Source: an uncultured Anaerolineales bacterium
GTDB lineage: Bacteria > Chloroflexota > Anaerolineae > Aggregatilineales > Aggregatilineaceae
DNA length: 42,126 nt
Reading direction: 5' to 3'
Assembly (NCBI GenBank): GCA_937135955.1
Contig: CAKZOB010000013.1
Coordinates: 1 to 42,126, forward strand
Shown here: in pieces, positions 9,996 to 18,461 of the stretch
Layout of the letters: each line of letters opens with the position of its first letter
Position numbering within the stretch: position 1 is the stretch's first letter
Notes under the pieces: model-generated
What the model was told of the DNA's origin: nothing
What the model saw: only the letters and a program-made list of their open reading frames with translations
Databases searched by the model: none
Translations under genes and position numbers: made by a program

Positions 9996-10030
9996 GCGGC
10001 GCTGTAAGCAACATGCGATAGATTTGGAAC

Positions 10031-10039
10031 TGATATGAT
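10031..10039 (+). promoter_or_regulatory. Possible extended -10 promoter for the WD40 gene
   Basis: TGA-TATGAT (10031-10039) reads as an extended -10 element about 50 bases before the WD40 start. No good -35 hexamer is present 16-18 bases upstream, so this is a weak call. Confidence 0.35.
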
Positions 10040-10090
10040 GCCCCCTGGAAGTGGGATGGGCCGGGGGCTGCTCATACGGGGAAGTTATCC

Positions 10091-11920
10091 ATGACGGAAG
10101 CATTGCTGGTAGGTCGAGGCCGGATCACCGACCTGGCCTGGACGCCGGACGGTCGCGCCCTGGCCGTAGCTGGTTCTTTGGGCATCTGGTTCTACGACGC
10201 GGCAGACTTAACCGCTGCGCCGCGTCTGGCCGTCGCCCATGACGATCCCTTGCTGAATCTGGCCTTCAGCCCGGACGGATCGTTGCTGGCGGCGGGCACG
10301 GAAAGCGGCACAGTGCGCGTGTGGGCGCTGGAAAGCTCCGGCGCAGCGACATTGCGCCATGTGCTGGAAGGATTTTTCGGGCAGGTCAACGCGGTCGCCT
10401 TCAGCCCGGACGGATCGCTGCTGGCGGCAGGCGGGCAGGATGGGCAGGTGCGCGCCTGGGATGTCGAACGCGGGCGGCAGCGCTTCGCCCTGCAACCAGC
10501 GGGAGGCGAATTTGAAGAAGATGGCCCGCCCCCCATCTATGGCCTGGCCTGGTCGCCCGACGGGGCGCTGCTGGCGACAGGCAGCTTCGACGGGCACGTG
10601 CGGCTGTGGGACAGCACGACGGGGGCCTTCGTGCGACAGATGCACGGCAAGGGCGCGTGGCTGTCGCACCTGGCCTACAGCCCTAATGGCGCTACGCTAG
10701 CCGCGGCGCGGGTAGACGGCACGGTTTGGGTATGGAATCCGTACACTGGCGAAGACCTGTTGATCATGGAGGCGCACGCCGGCGTGACCGAGCGCGTGGT
10801 CTACGCGCCGTATTGGGGAATTGCTGGCCCGACCCTGGTCTCCTGCGGCAGCGACGGCGAAGTGGTGCTATGGGCCTCGGCGACGGGCGACTATCTGGGC
10901 GGCCTGGGCGGGCACGAAGGCGGCGTAATCGCGGCATCGTTCACTCCTGACAGCGAACGTATCGCTGTGGCGAGCTGGGATCACACTATCCGCGTCTGGC
11001 GTGTAGACGCCTGCACGGGCACTGGCCAACTCGAATATACGCTCGAAGGGCACATGGACAGCCTGCTTGATCTGGCCTGGCACCCGCGCGAGCCTGTCCT
11101 GGCGACAGCGAGCGAAGAGGACGTATTGCGCCTGTGGGACGTGCCCGGCGGCGGGTTGCGAACGGCGCGGCTGGGCGAGTCGCTGGCGCTGCGCAGCCTG
11201 GCCTTTAGCCCGGACGGGTCAACCCTGGCCATCGGCGGCAACGATGGCTCGCTGCGCCTGGAAAATGCGGTCACAGGCGCGATCGAGATGGAATTCGACG
11301 GGCACACCGAGCCGGTGCTGGGCGTGGCCTTCAGCCCGGATGGCGCATGGCTGGCCTCGGCGGGGGCTGATCATATGGTCCGCCTATGGAATACTCGTTC
11401 CGGCGATCAGGTGCGCGCGCTGACCGAGTTCGCCGGTCGGGTGACGGACGTCGCTTTCAGCGGCGACGGCGCGTGCCTGGCCGTGTCTGCCGAAGATGGC
11501 GTGGTGCGCGTATACGACACGGAGCGCTGGGAACGGCTCTATCGGCTGTTGCCAGACGCGGGCGTGGTGCACGGCATCGCCTTCAGCCCGGACGGTTCGG
11601 TGCTGGCGGTGGCCTGTCACGACCGCACGGTGCGGCTATGGGGTATGGAATCTGGCGAACCGTTGGGCGTGTGGCGCAGCCATCGCGCCGCGGTGTTGTG
11701 CGTGGCCTTCAGCCCAGACGGGCGCACCGTGGCTTCGGGCAGCGCTGACGGAGACGTGCGGCTGTGGGACGCGCTCACCGATCGCCTGCTGACTGTGCTG
11801 GAAGGCGGCAACGCCGCTGTAACAGCCGTTGGCTTCAGTGCCGACGGAGCCTGGGTGGCGGCGGGCAGCGCCGAGGGCGTGGTGCGGCTGTGGCCGGTGC
11901 CCACAGCGCCCCTGACGTAG
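10091..11920 (+). CDS. Cytosolic WD40-repeat protein with 14 repeats
   Basis: The 609-residue protein is WD40 repeats from end to end. I count 14 units with the core FSPDGxxLAxxxxDGxVRLWD, the first starting near residue 10 (ITDLAWTPDGRALAVAG) and the last ending VVRLWPV at the C terminus. Fourteen repeats fit two seven-bladed beta-propellers. There is no signal peptide, membrane helix, kinase, caspase or NB-ARC domain, unlike many bacterial WD40 proteins that fuse the propeller to an effector. It is therefore probably a cytosolic protein-binding scaffold; the partner is unknown. It lies between murB and rsmE on the same strand, with rsmE 25 bases downstream. The DNA has internal near-repeats (gccttcagcccggacgg) that may promote recombination. 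Confidence 0.9.
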   Translation: MTEALLVGRGRITDLAWTPDGRALAVAGSLGIWFYDAADLTAAPRLAVAHDDPLLNLAFSPDGSLLAAGTESGTVRVWALESSGAATLRHVLEGFFGQVNAVAFSPDGSLLAAGGQDGQVRAWDVERGRQRFALQPAGGEFEEDGPPPIYGLAWSPDGALLATGSFDGHVRLWDSTTGAFVRQMHGKGAWLSHLAYSPNGATLAAARVDGTVWVWNPYTGEDLLIMEAHAGVTERVVYAPYWGIAGPTLVSCGSDGEVVLWASATGDYLGGLGGHEGGVIAASFTPDSERIAVASWDHTIRVWRVDACTGTGQLEYTLEGHMDSLLDLAWHPREPVLATASEEDVLRLWDVPGGGLRTARLGESLALRSLAFSPDGSTLAIGGNDGSLRLENAVTGAIEMEFDGHTEPVLGVAFSPDGAWLASAGADHMVRLWNTRSGDQVRALTEFAGRVTDVAFSGDGACLAVSAEDGVVRVYDTERWERLYRLLPDAGVVHGIAFSPDGSVLAVACHDRTVRLWGMESGEPLGVWRSHRAAVLCVAFSPDGRTVASGSADGDVRLWDALTDRLLTVLEGGNAAVTAVGFSADGAWVAAGSAEGVVRLWPVPTAPLT

Positions 11921-11945
11921 CCTGATCGGGCTGGGAGAAAGGCCA

Positions 11946-12695
11946 GTGCACCGCTTCTTCATCCCGCCAGCCTGGATTCATGGCGAAACCGTCTTGCTGA
12001 GCGACGACGTGGCGCATCAGCTACGGCACGTGTTGCGCCTGCGCCCCGGCGCACGGATCGTGGTGCTGGACGATCGCGGCTGGGAGTACGAAGTCGAATT
12101 GCTGACGGTGGAGCACAAAGCGGCGCGCGGGATGATCTGCGAGCGGCGTCCAGCGGGCGGCGAGCCACCCGTCCAACTGACGCTGGCGCAGGCGCTGCTG
12201 AAAAAGGACAATTTCGAGTGGGTGCTGCAGAAGGGCACCGAGATCGGCGTGACGCGCTTCGTCCCGCTGATCACTGCGCGCACGGTCGCTGCGGGCGACG
12301 AAGGCATCAGCCCGGCCAAACGGGAACGCTGGGCGCGCATCGTGCGCGAGGCGGCGGAGCAGTCGCGCAGAGGTGCGCTGCCGGTCATCGAAGCGCCGCT
12401 GACTTTCAGCGCCGCGCTGAACAGCCTGTCCGCCGATCTGACGCTGATCGCCTGGGAAGAGGAACGGGCGATCAGCCTGCGCCAGGCACTCGCTGAGCTG
12501 CGCGGAGCCGACGTCTCGCAGGTGACGGTCTTCATTGGCCCGGAAGGAGGATTTACTGTGCAGGAAGTGGCACAAGCACAGGCGCGCGGGGCGCAGACCG
12601 TTTCGCTGGGGACGCGCATTCTGCGAGCGGAGACGGCGGCGACCGCCGCCGCTTTGCTGGTGCTCTATGAACTCGGCGCGCTCGACCCGCACTAA
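11946..12695 (+). CDS. rsmE: 16S rRNA (uracil1498-N3)-methyltransferase RsmE
   Basis: RsmE is a SPOUT-fold enzyme that methylates U1498 of 16S rRNA using S-adenosylmethionine. The product has 249 residues with a GTG start behind GGGAGAAAGG. The N-terminal PUA-like RNA-binding domain begins MHRFFIPPAW and includes DDVAHQLRHVLRLRPG. The SPOUT domain has KKDNFEWVLQKGTEIGV, EAAEQSRRGALPVI, the SAM-binding GPEGGFTVQEV and the knot loop SLGTRILRAETA. All are standard RsmE signatures and the length is typical. It closes the + strand block that begins with the WD40 gene. Confidence 0.95.
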   Translation: MHRFFIPPAWIHGETVLLSDDVAHQLRHVLRLRPGARIVVLDDRGWEYEVELLTVEHKAARGMICERRPAGGEPPVQLTLAQALLKKDNFEWVLQKGTEIGVTRFVPLITARTVAAGDEGISPAKRERWARIVREAAEQSRRGALPVIEAPLTFSAALNSLSADLTLIAWEEERAISLRQALAELRGADVSQVTVFIGPEGGFTVQEVAQAQARGAQTVSLGTRILRAETAATAAALLVLYELGALDPH

Positions 12696-12737
12696 AAGCG
12701 AAAGCGGGCGGCGTACGGTGGTCACATGCCGTTTCAC

Positions 12738-12835
12738 GGGGTGAGGTTGTTGCACCGCCGAAACGCAGAGGCCGCAGGGATATTCCCTCTGTGCTCTCTC
12801 TGCGCTCCCTGTGTTCTCTGTGGTGAAGCAAATTC
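12738..12835. repeat. Interspersed repeat family B, copy 1
   Basis: The gap between rsmE and the GT39-like gene holds GCACCGCCGAAACGCAGAGG followed by a run of CTCTGTGCTCTCTCTGCGCTCC type and GTGGTGAAGC. The CCGCCGAaACGCaGAGG core and the CTCTG words recur at 26166-26248 and 34247-34322. It is a non-coding interspersed repeat of unknown function; frames read through it give low-complexity peptides and are not genes. Confidence 0.6.
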
Positions 12836-12877
12836 GCAGGTCTGTTCTGGCGTAACGCAATACGGCGTGAGCAGGTC

Positions 12878-14914
12878 ATGGCCGAAAACAGTCCCTCCAT
12901 CCGGCGCGGTGAGTGGATCGCGCTGGCGTTGATCCTGTTGCTGGCGGCAGCGCTGCGGTTGGGCACGCCGGGCATCAGCGAATTCAAGCGCGACGAAGCT
13001 AACATGATGGCCCGTGCGCTCGACCTGGCGCGCGGGCGCGACCTGCCCCTGCTGGGCCTGAGTTCGTCGGTGAACATCCCCAATCCGCCGGTCAGCGTCT
13101 ACCTGTTCGCCGTGCCCTTTCTGTTCAGCGACAGTCCCCTGCCCGCCACCCTCTACGTGGGCGCGCTCAACGTATTGGCGGTCGCGCTCACCTGGGCACT
13201 GGGGCGGCGCTACCTGAGCGCGCGGGCCGCGCTGATCGCCGCGCTGCTCTACGCAGCGAGTCCCTGGGGCGCGATCTACGCCCGCAAGCTGTGGGCACAA
13301 GACCTGCTGCCGCCCTTTGCGGTACTCACCGTCTTCACCGCGTTGCTCGGTTATGCCGAGAATCGGCGCTGGGCGCGGATTGTGCACTGGCCGTTGCTGG
13401 CGCTCACTGTGCAGATTCACTACGCCGCCGCCAGCCTGATCCCGCTCAGCCTGTTGACGCTGGCCCTATGGCCGCGCCGGATACGCCGCCGCGAGTTGGC
13501 TGCCGGTCTCTTGCTCGCTGCGCTGACCCTGCTGCCCGCGGCGATCGGCGCGTACCGCGACGGGTGGCTGTCGCCTGACTCCTGGCGCGAGCGCGCGCAG
13601 ACCGACCCCGATCACCGGCGTGTGGTCAGCCGGCGGGCGCTCGACCTGGCCTGGCTGACCGTCGCCGGCACAGACATCCATTCTCTGGCCGGGCCGGAGC
13701 AATTCCGCGCTTACCGCGAGCGCGTGCCGGACGCCGATCCGCTCTTCGCGCTGATCCCCCTCGCGGCAGCGCTCACGGCGGCCTGGTGGCTGGGGCGGGC
13801 GGGCGGACGGCGTGGAATTGCGGATCGCGGATTGCGAATTGCGAATTTGATCTTCCGTCACCCCCACATCTCAGCGAAGGCATCGCCAGGCGACATCCCC
13901 GCAAAAAAGAGGGACGGGGTGCGAATCGTGCTCGCCGCCTGGCTGATCGTCCCGGTGCTGCTCTTCACCTGGGAGTGGACGGAGGTCGTGGCGCATTACT
14001 TCATCCCGCTGATGCCCGCCGCCTATCTGCTGGCTGGAGCCGGAGCCGACGCGCTGATCGCGGCGACCCGCCCGCTTCGTCCGCGGCGGGCGTGGAGGCT
14101 GGGACTGACCGCGCTGCTGGCGTTGATCGTCGTGCTGCAGGTGTACAGCTTCGCCGCGCTGCTGGATTTCGTAGATGGGCGGGCGACGCCGGGCGGCTTC
14201 GGCACGCCGCTGCACTACCTGCTGGACATCCGCGCGGAGATTCTCGCCCGCAGTCCGACGGACGTGCTCGTGATCAGCGACGAAGAGGTCGCGCCGTTCG
14301 ACGAAGTTCCGGCGGTGTGGGGAGCGTTGCTCGACGCCCTGCCATCGGTGCGCTTCGTGAATGGGACGCGCACGGCAGTTGTTCCGGCGGGCGAAGCGCT
14401 GGAACTGCTCGCGCCCGGCTCAGGACTGCGGACGTGCCCGAACGCGGCCTGCCTGGACGAGTCGGGAACAGTCGTGTTCCCTCTGCGCTCCGGTGAGCCG
14501 CCCTACGCGCTGCGCCCGGCCTTGCAGGCGCTACCGCTGACAGAAGTCATGGCGATCGAGCCGGTTCGCTTCGCCAATGGCGCGACGTTGACCGGCTACG
14601 CCCTGACAGACGGCGAAGTCGCCCTGGTCTGGCGGCTGGGCGGGCAGGACGAACGGGACGCACAGGCATTCGTGCACGCGCTGGACGCGAGCGGGGCACG
14701 GCTGGCGCAGGCGGACCGTCCGGCCTGGCCAGGGCGTTACTGGCGGGCAGGCGATACGCTGATCCTGTGGTTCGCGCTACCCCTGCCCCCGCAGACAGCG
14801 ACGCTCTACGCCGGACTGTATACGCTGGAGGGAACGGCGTTCCGCAATATCGAGGTGATAGACGAGACGGGCGCGTACCTGGCTCAGGGCGCGCTCATCC
14901 CGCTGACGCCCTAG
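12878..14914 (+). CDS. GT39-like polytopic membrane glycosyltransferase
   Basis: The 678-residue membrane protein resembles the ArnT/PMT (GT39, GT-C) superfamily: an early helix (residues 8-25), then a periplasmic loop with the acidic pair in EFKRDEANMMARAL, and a further run of helices up to about residue 440. Such enzymes transfer sugars from polyprenyl-phosphate donors outside the membrane. The C-terminal 230 residues are a mostly soluble, beta-rich extracellular domain. Residues about 312-350 (GIADRGLRIAN to KKRDGVRI) look like an in-frame repeat-derived insert in a loop between helices. The stop codon overlaps the convergent C39-like gene in a shared CTAG. Acceptor and donor are unknown. 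Confidence 0.75.
   Translation: MAENSPSIRRGEWIALALILLLAAALRLGTPGISEFKRDEANMMARALDLARGRDLPLLGLSSSVNIPNPPVSVYLFAVPFLFSDSPLPATLYVGALNVLAVALTWALGRRYLSARAALIAALLYAASPWGAIYARKLWAQDLLPPFAVLTVFTALLGYAENRRWARIVHWPLLALTVQIHYAAASLIPLSLLTLALWPRRIRRRELAAGLLLAALTLLPAAIGAYRDGWLSPDSWRERAQTDPDHRRVVSRRALDLAWLTVAGTDIHSLAGPEQFRAYRERVPDADPLFALIPLAAALTAAWWLGRAGGRRGIADRGLRIANLIFRHPHISAKASPGDIPAKKRDGVRIVLAAWLIVPVLLFTWEWTEVVAHYFIPLMPAAYLLAGAGADALIAATRPLRPRRAWRLGLTALLALIVVLQVYSFAALLDFVDGRATPGGFGTPLHYLLDIRAEILARSPTDVLVISDEEVAPFDEVPAVWGALLDALPSVRFVNGTRTAVVPAGEALELLAPGSGLRTCPNAACLDESGTVVFPLRSGEPPYALRPALQALPLTEVMAIEPVRFANGATLTGYALTDGEVALVWRLGGQDERDAQAFVHALDASGARLAQADRPAWPGRYWRAGDTLILWFALPLPPQTATLYAGLYTLEGTAFRNIEVIDETGAYLAQGALIPLTP
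13813..13850. repeat. Short tandem GCGGATTGCGAATT-type repeat inside the GT39-like gene
   Basis: Within the coding sequence the words ATTGCGGATC, GCGGATTGCG and AATTGCGAATT repeat with a period near 7-11 bases and are lower in GC than the rest of the gene. They encode GIADRGLRIANL, which breaks an otherwise membrane-protein-like sequence. This looks like a repeat inserted in frame. Confidence 0.5.
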
Positions 14915-15468
14915 ACCGTCTCGATCAGCAGGCGGCCCATATTGCCCCACAACCGCAGGAAGTCGGCGCGCGGGCGGCTGGTTGGCGCGGTCGTGCGCGA
15001 CGAGTCCACAAACCAGTACAGCTCTGTCGCCGGTTCCCAGCCGCAGAGAATGGCCACATGCGACCAACCTGTCCAGCGCAGGCCGCGCCGCTGGAACGGT
15101 TCGCCATAGATGGGCATCAGCGGGCGATCCTCTTCCAGGGCGCGGTGCAGATCGTCTTCGCTGGCACGGGCGCGCCAGCGCGCAGGGACGCCGTTGGCGC
15201 GCAGCACGTCGGCGATGCCCCAGGGGAAAGTCGCCCAGCCCGGCACGCGCCGTACCACCAACGGCGGCAGGCCCAGGCCGAAGCGCGGGCGGTTCATAGC
15301 GCGGGCGACTTCTGCCGCGTCGAGGACGACGCGCCCCTGCCAGAAGTTGACAACCATGGTCACCACGTGCGGGCCGCAGTCGTTGGAGCGCCCCTGGTGC
15401 AGGTGATAGCTGGCGATCTCGCGCCCATGCCGCGCGGCGAGGGTCAGCGTGCCGTCGTCGTAGATCAT
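14911..15468 (-). CDS. Peptidase C39-like (papain-fold) protein
   Basis: The 185-residue product starts at ATG 15468 behind CAGGAG. Its likely catalytic cysteine is in GRSNDCGPHVVTMVVNFW (about residues 27-44), the DCGP form of the C39-like papain fold. A histidine follows in GWSHVAILCGW and an aspartate in WFVDSSR, giving a C-H-D order. No signal peptide or transporter domain is attached, so this is not a bacteriocin-exporter peptidase in the usual sense. Such stand-alone C39-like proteins may cleave peptides or amides; the substrate is unknown. It is transcribed against the GT39-like gene and shares the palindromic CTAG stop with it. Confidence 0.7.
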   Translation of the reverse strand: MIYDDGTLTLAARHGREIASYHLHQGRSNDCGPHVVTMVVNFWQGRVVLDAAEVARAMNRPRFGLGLPPLVVRRVPGWATFPWGIADVLRANGVPARWRARASEDDLHRALEEDRPLMPIYGEPFQRRGLRWTGWSHVAILCGWEPATELYWFVDSSRTTAPTSRPRADFLRLWGNMGRLLIETV

Positions 15469-15483
15469 CGCATTCGCTCCTGA

Positions 15484-15570
15484 GCCGATAGCCGTCAGCG
15501 ATCAGCCATCAGCAAGAACTACCCAGGATCGTCTTCCGCTGAAAGCTGACGGCTGAAAGCTGATAGCTCT
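15484..15570. repeat. Interspersed inverted repeat family C
   Basis: GAGCCGATAGCCGTCAGC near 15482 and its imperfect inverse GACGGCTGAAAGCTGATAGC near 15550 form a long imperfect stem with a loop of about 25 bases. Related GTCAGC/CAGCAA fragments occur at 3296-3315 and 17455-17465. It lies between the C39-like gene and the lipoprotein gene. No T-run follows, so it is better called a repeat than a terminator. Confidence 0.6.
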
Positions 15571-16436
15571 TACCCTGCCCGCGCGCTCCAGGTGCCAGGC
15601 GCGCCGGTGATCAAGATATACGTCTGCCCCGCCTGCGGCACGCGCACCATCTCGCCACGCTCGAAGGCCAGGAACTCCGCCGTACCGCCGCTTTCACCGG
15701 TCAGCGCCCAGCCGAGCGTATCGCGCGCCGCCGGATTCTCGCGCCAGACCTTGCCGAAACCACGCACCGGCTCCACCAAACCAGGTGGCGGCACCGCCCC
15801 CCCACTGCTGGGGTCAACGCCGTCACGGAAGGTATCGTTGAAGCGCTGATAGGTACCATTGCCATAGAGCGCGTAGATGAGCGATTGCCCCGGCGCAGCG
15901 ACCCAGATCATCACGCCATTCTGGAAGGGCTGATAGGCACTGGCGACACTGGTTGGGGCGCTGGCCAGCGGACACCCGATCGCCGCCGCAATGGACGGGT
16001 CGCTCTGGTAGATCGCGCCGATCGCCCCGCCGGGCAGGGTGGCGCAGCCGGTCGTCAGGCCGCCCATCCCGCCGACGACGATCGCCCCGCCCCCTTCTGC
16101 GACTCCGCCCACTGGCGGGTAATAGACCGGCCCCGGCGTCACCGGCGTGTCGGTAGTGGTGGGGGTGAAGGTGGGCGTCGGGGTGATGATCTGCGGCAGA
16201 GGGAGAGTAGCGGTGCGTTCTGGCGCGCGGGTGGGCAGCAGGGCCGCACTGGTCGCGGCCAGCACAGGCGAGGGCGAAGGGGTCTCCGTGGCGACAACGG
16301 GCACGATCACCGGCACCGGCGTGGCCGTGATGTAGATGGGCGTCACAGTCGGCGGGGCGTCGCGCAGCACGCCGCATCCGGCGACGCCCATCCCCACCAG
16401 CACCACTATCGCCCAGACTATGCCCCGCCGTCTCAC
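15570..16436 (-). CDS. Putative lipoprotein, paralogue of the one at 34388-35251
   Basis: The start is GTG 16436, behind GGAGGG. A signal peptide (MRRRGIVWAIVVLVGMG) ends in the lipobox VAGC, with Cys21 as the lipidation site. Residues 30-105 are a Thr/Pro-rich linker (ITATPVPVIV, TPTPTFTPTTTDTP). The C-terminal globular region runs from about 130 to 285: an AAIGCPLA block, FQNGVMIWV, a DTFRDGVDPSSGG segment, EPVRGFGKVWRENPAARDTLGWAL and FLAFERGEMVRV. The same blocks in the same order occur in the second lipoprotein of this window. No enzyme motif is visible. The product should be tethered on the outer face of the membrane. It lies 31 bases downstream of the isoaspartyl peptidase gene and may be cotranscribed with it. 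Confidence 0.75.
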   Translation of the reverse strand: MRRRGIVWAIVVLVGMGVAGCGVLRDAPPTVTPIYITATPVPVIVPVVATETPSPSPVLAATSAALLPTRAPERTATLPLPQIITPTPTFTPTTTDTPVTPGPVYYPPVGGVAEGGGAIVVGGMGGLTTGCATLPGGAIGAIYQSDPSIAAAIGCPLASAPTSVASAYQPFQNGVMIWVAAPGQSLIYALYGNGTYQRFNDTFRDGVDPSSGGAVPPPGLVEPVRGFGKVWRENPAARDTLGWALTGESGGTAEFLAFERGEMVRVPQAGQTYILITGAPGTWSARAG

Positions 16437-16467
16437 AATTCCCTCCGGCCTGTTTCCCTGTGCGCAC

Positions 16468-17373
16468 TCAGGCTTTGATCCTGGCGTGAACCGTACCGTC
16501 CGGCTCCACCCAGGCCACTGCCATATGGGGTGTATTATAGGCGAATCCCACCTGACCGCGCCGGTCTACCACGATCACGCCGCCGTAGCCACGCACACGC
16601 TCGAACAGCGTTTTGATGGCGAATTCGGCGGCCTGCTGGGCGCTCATACCGTGCCCGATGGCGTCGGTCGCTGTCTTACACAGCACCACCCGCATAATGC
16701 TCTCGCCGTGACCAGTCGCCGAGGCAGCGCCGGTGAGGTCGTCGGCGTAGGCTCCCGATCCCACCAACGGTGAGTCGCCCACCCGCCCCGGCAACTTGTA
16801 AGCTGCGCCGCCGGTCGAGGTCGCCGCCGCCACATGTCCCGCGGCGTCTATGGCGACCGCGCCAACGGTGCCCTGCGGGTCGGGCGCGAACTCATAGGAC
16901 AGGTGGTAGTCGAGCATCTGTTGCAGGCGGCGGAAACGCTCGATCTCACGGGGGACGGTCAGCTCGGCCTGCGCGCACAGGCGCATCCCCTTTGCTTCGG
17001 CGAAGCGCCGCGCGCCCTCACCGACGAGCAGGCTGTGATCGGTGTCGTCGAAGATCAGGCGGGCCAAGCGGATGGGGTTGGTGATGCCGCGCACGGCAGC
17101 GACCGCGCCCAGCTTCAGCGTGTGCCCGTCCATCAGAATGGCGTCCATCTCGATGTCGCCGGCGCGGTTGAGCACGCTGCCCACGCCCGCGTCGAAGGTG
17201 GGATCGTCTTCCATGATCACGACGGCCTGCTCGACAGCGTCGAGCGCGGAGCCGCCCGCCGCCAGGATGGCCCAGCCCGCCTCGGCAGCGGCGCGCGTCC
17301 CGGCGATGTGGTCGGCGTGCGTCTCCTCGGCGATCTTCCAGGCCCCGCCATGAACAATGATACGTGGAATCAC
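16468..17373 (-). CDS. Isoaspartyl peptidase / plant-type L-asparaginase (Ntn hydrolase)
   Basis: Family enzymes cleave isoaspartyl dipeptides or asparagine after autocatalytic self-cleavage that frees an N-terminal threonine. The 301-residue product (GTG start, with AAAGG upstream) has IVHGGAW at the N terminus, DAGVGSVLNRAGDIEMDA and the processing site QGTVGAVAID, with Thr169 as the expected nucleophile. STGG and the GRVGDSPLVGSGAYAD block bind the substrate. Length and motif order match the type III asparaginase family. There is no signal peptide, so it is cytosolic. Whether it acts on isoaspartyl peptides or asparagine cannot be told. The lipoprotein gene follows closely. Confidence 0.92.
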   Translation of the reverse strand: MIPRIIVHGGAWKIAEETHADHIAGTRAAAEAGWAILAAGGSALDAVEQAVVIMEDDPTFDAGVGSVLNRAGDIEMDAILMDGHTLKLGAVAAVRGITNPIRLARLIFDDTDHSLLVGEGARRFAEAKGMRLCAQAELTVPREIERFRRLQQMLDYHLSYEFAPDPQGTVGAVAIDAAGHVAAATSTGGAAYKLPGRVGDSPLVGSGAYADDLTGAASATGHGESIMRVVLCKTATDAIGHGMSAQQAAEFAIKTLFERVRGYGGVIVVDRRGQVGFAYNTPHMAVAWVEPDGTVHARIKA

Positions 17374-17491
17374 GGATAATGCCTTTCGTGGTGATTGCAG
17401 CGATTCAGTTTTTGAGTGTTCGTAGGCAGTGCTGCGCTACTTGGAGCGGTCGGTGACGGCTGATCACTGACTACCGAAAACAGAAAACCGC

Positions 17492-18394
17492 TCAATTCGT
17501 CAGTGCCGCGTCGAAAAAGGCGATCACGCGGGCTTCGTATTCCTGCGGTGCGACGGCCAGATAGTCACCGTGCCCGGCCCCTTCTACGATCCACAGGCTG
17601 GCAGTTGGTCCGGCGGCGGCGAGTTGCGCACGTGCTGCATCCAGGGTGGTCTCGCGGCTACCGTAAATGAGCAACACCGGACGCGGGGCAATCTGCCCGA
17701 TCACCGCTTGCGGACTCAGCTTAGCAAGTTCTACCCCGCTAAGCAAACGATAGCTGAGAGCGAGGGCCTGCTTGTAGAGCACTTCCAGCGGGCCGCCAGT
17801 GTTCAGCGCCAGCGTCCCTTCGGCGAAATCGCCATAGCCCCCTTCGGCGACGACCGCCCGCAGGGCCGGGTAGCGCGCGGCGGCCATCACCGCGGTCGCG
17901 CCCGCCGACGAAAAACCGAGCACACCAATGCGCGTCGGGTCAACATCGGGGCGCGCCGTCAGGTAGGCCAGGGCATCGCTGACCTCGGCGATCTCCTTGG
18001 AGCCCAGGCTGAGCGACCCCATCCCGGCACAGCGCCGCGACTCAAAGGTGAGCACCGCGTAGCCGTGCCGCGCCAGCACGTCGGCTTCGTGCAGGCGATT
18101 GCCACGCCCCGCCCAACCCGCCGGTGGAATGATCACCGCCGCCCCATTCGTGCCGGGGATGAAATAGGCGCGGAAGCTGCCCGCCTGTCCAGCGATGGTC
18201 ACGTCTTCCCAGGGATGACCGAAGTCACCGGGCGTGCGCCCATCCTCACCGCACGGGGCGTAAAGCAGGCGATAGGCGGTCAGAAAGCCGAGCGCCGACG
18301 GCACGGCGACAACGATCAGCACAACGGCAAACACAGCCAGGGCCAGTGTACGCCGCCAGTGCCACGCCCTCGCTCTGGGAATGGCCCTGATCAT
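17492..18394 (-). CDS. Membrane-anchored alpha/beta hydrolase
   Basis: The start at ATG 18394 is chosen because GAGGTG lies nine bases upstream; the frame stays open to 18478 but would run into the neighbouring gene. The 300-residue product begins with a basic stretch and one hydrophobic helix (residues 17-42), probably an uncleaved anchor. The hydrolase fold follows: AAVIIPPAGWAGRGN (oxyanion region), LTFESRRCAGMG, the nucleophile elbow LGFSSAGA (about 159-166), RPVLLIYGSRETT and the catalytic histidine in EGAGHGDYL. The family includes esterases, peptidases and thioesterases; the substrate is unknown. It lies downstream of the cPGS-like gene on the same strand. Confidence 0.83.
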   Translation of the reverse strand: MIRAIPRARAWHWRRTLALAVFAVVLIVVAVPSALGFLTAYRLLYAPCGEDGRTPGDFGHPWEDVTIAGQAGSFRAYFIPGTNGAAVIIPPAGWAGRGNRLHEADVLARHGYAVLTFESRRCAGMGSLSLGSKEIAEVSDALAYLTARPDVDPTRIGVLGFSSAGATAVMAAARYPALRAVVAEGGYGDFAEGTLALNTGGPLEVLYKQALALSYRLLSGVELAKLSPQAVIGQIAPRPVLLIYGSRETTLDAARAQLAAAGPTASLWIVEGAGHGDYLAVAPQEYEARVIAFFDAALTN

Positions 18395-18461
18395 CAGTCG
18401 GACACCTCGTGCCACAAATACAAAAGCGCGCCACTCTAGGCGCGCTCCCTGTCCTGCAACG

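Noticed and set aside
12726-12932. Small gene in the rsmE-GT39 gap
   Set aside because: The frame consists of family B repeat sequence giving a Cys/Leu low-complexity peptide and overlaps the next gene's start.
14767-15483. A 238-codon plus-strand frame after the GT39-like gene
   Set aside because: It is antisense to the C39-like gene, whose catalytic motifs and ribosome-binding site are clear.
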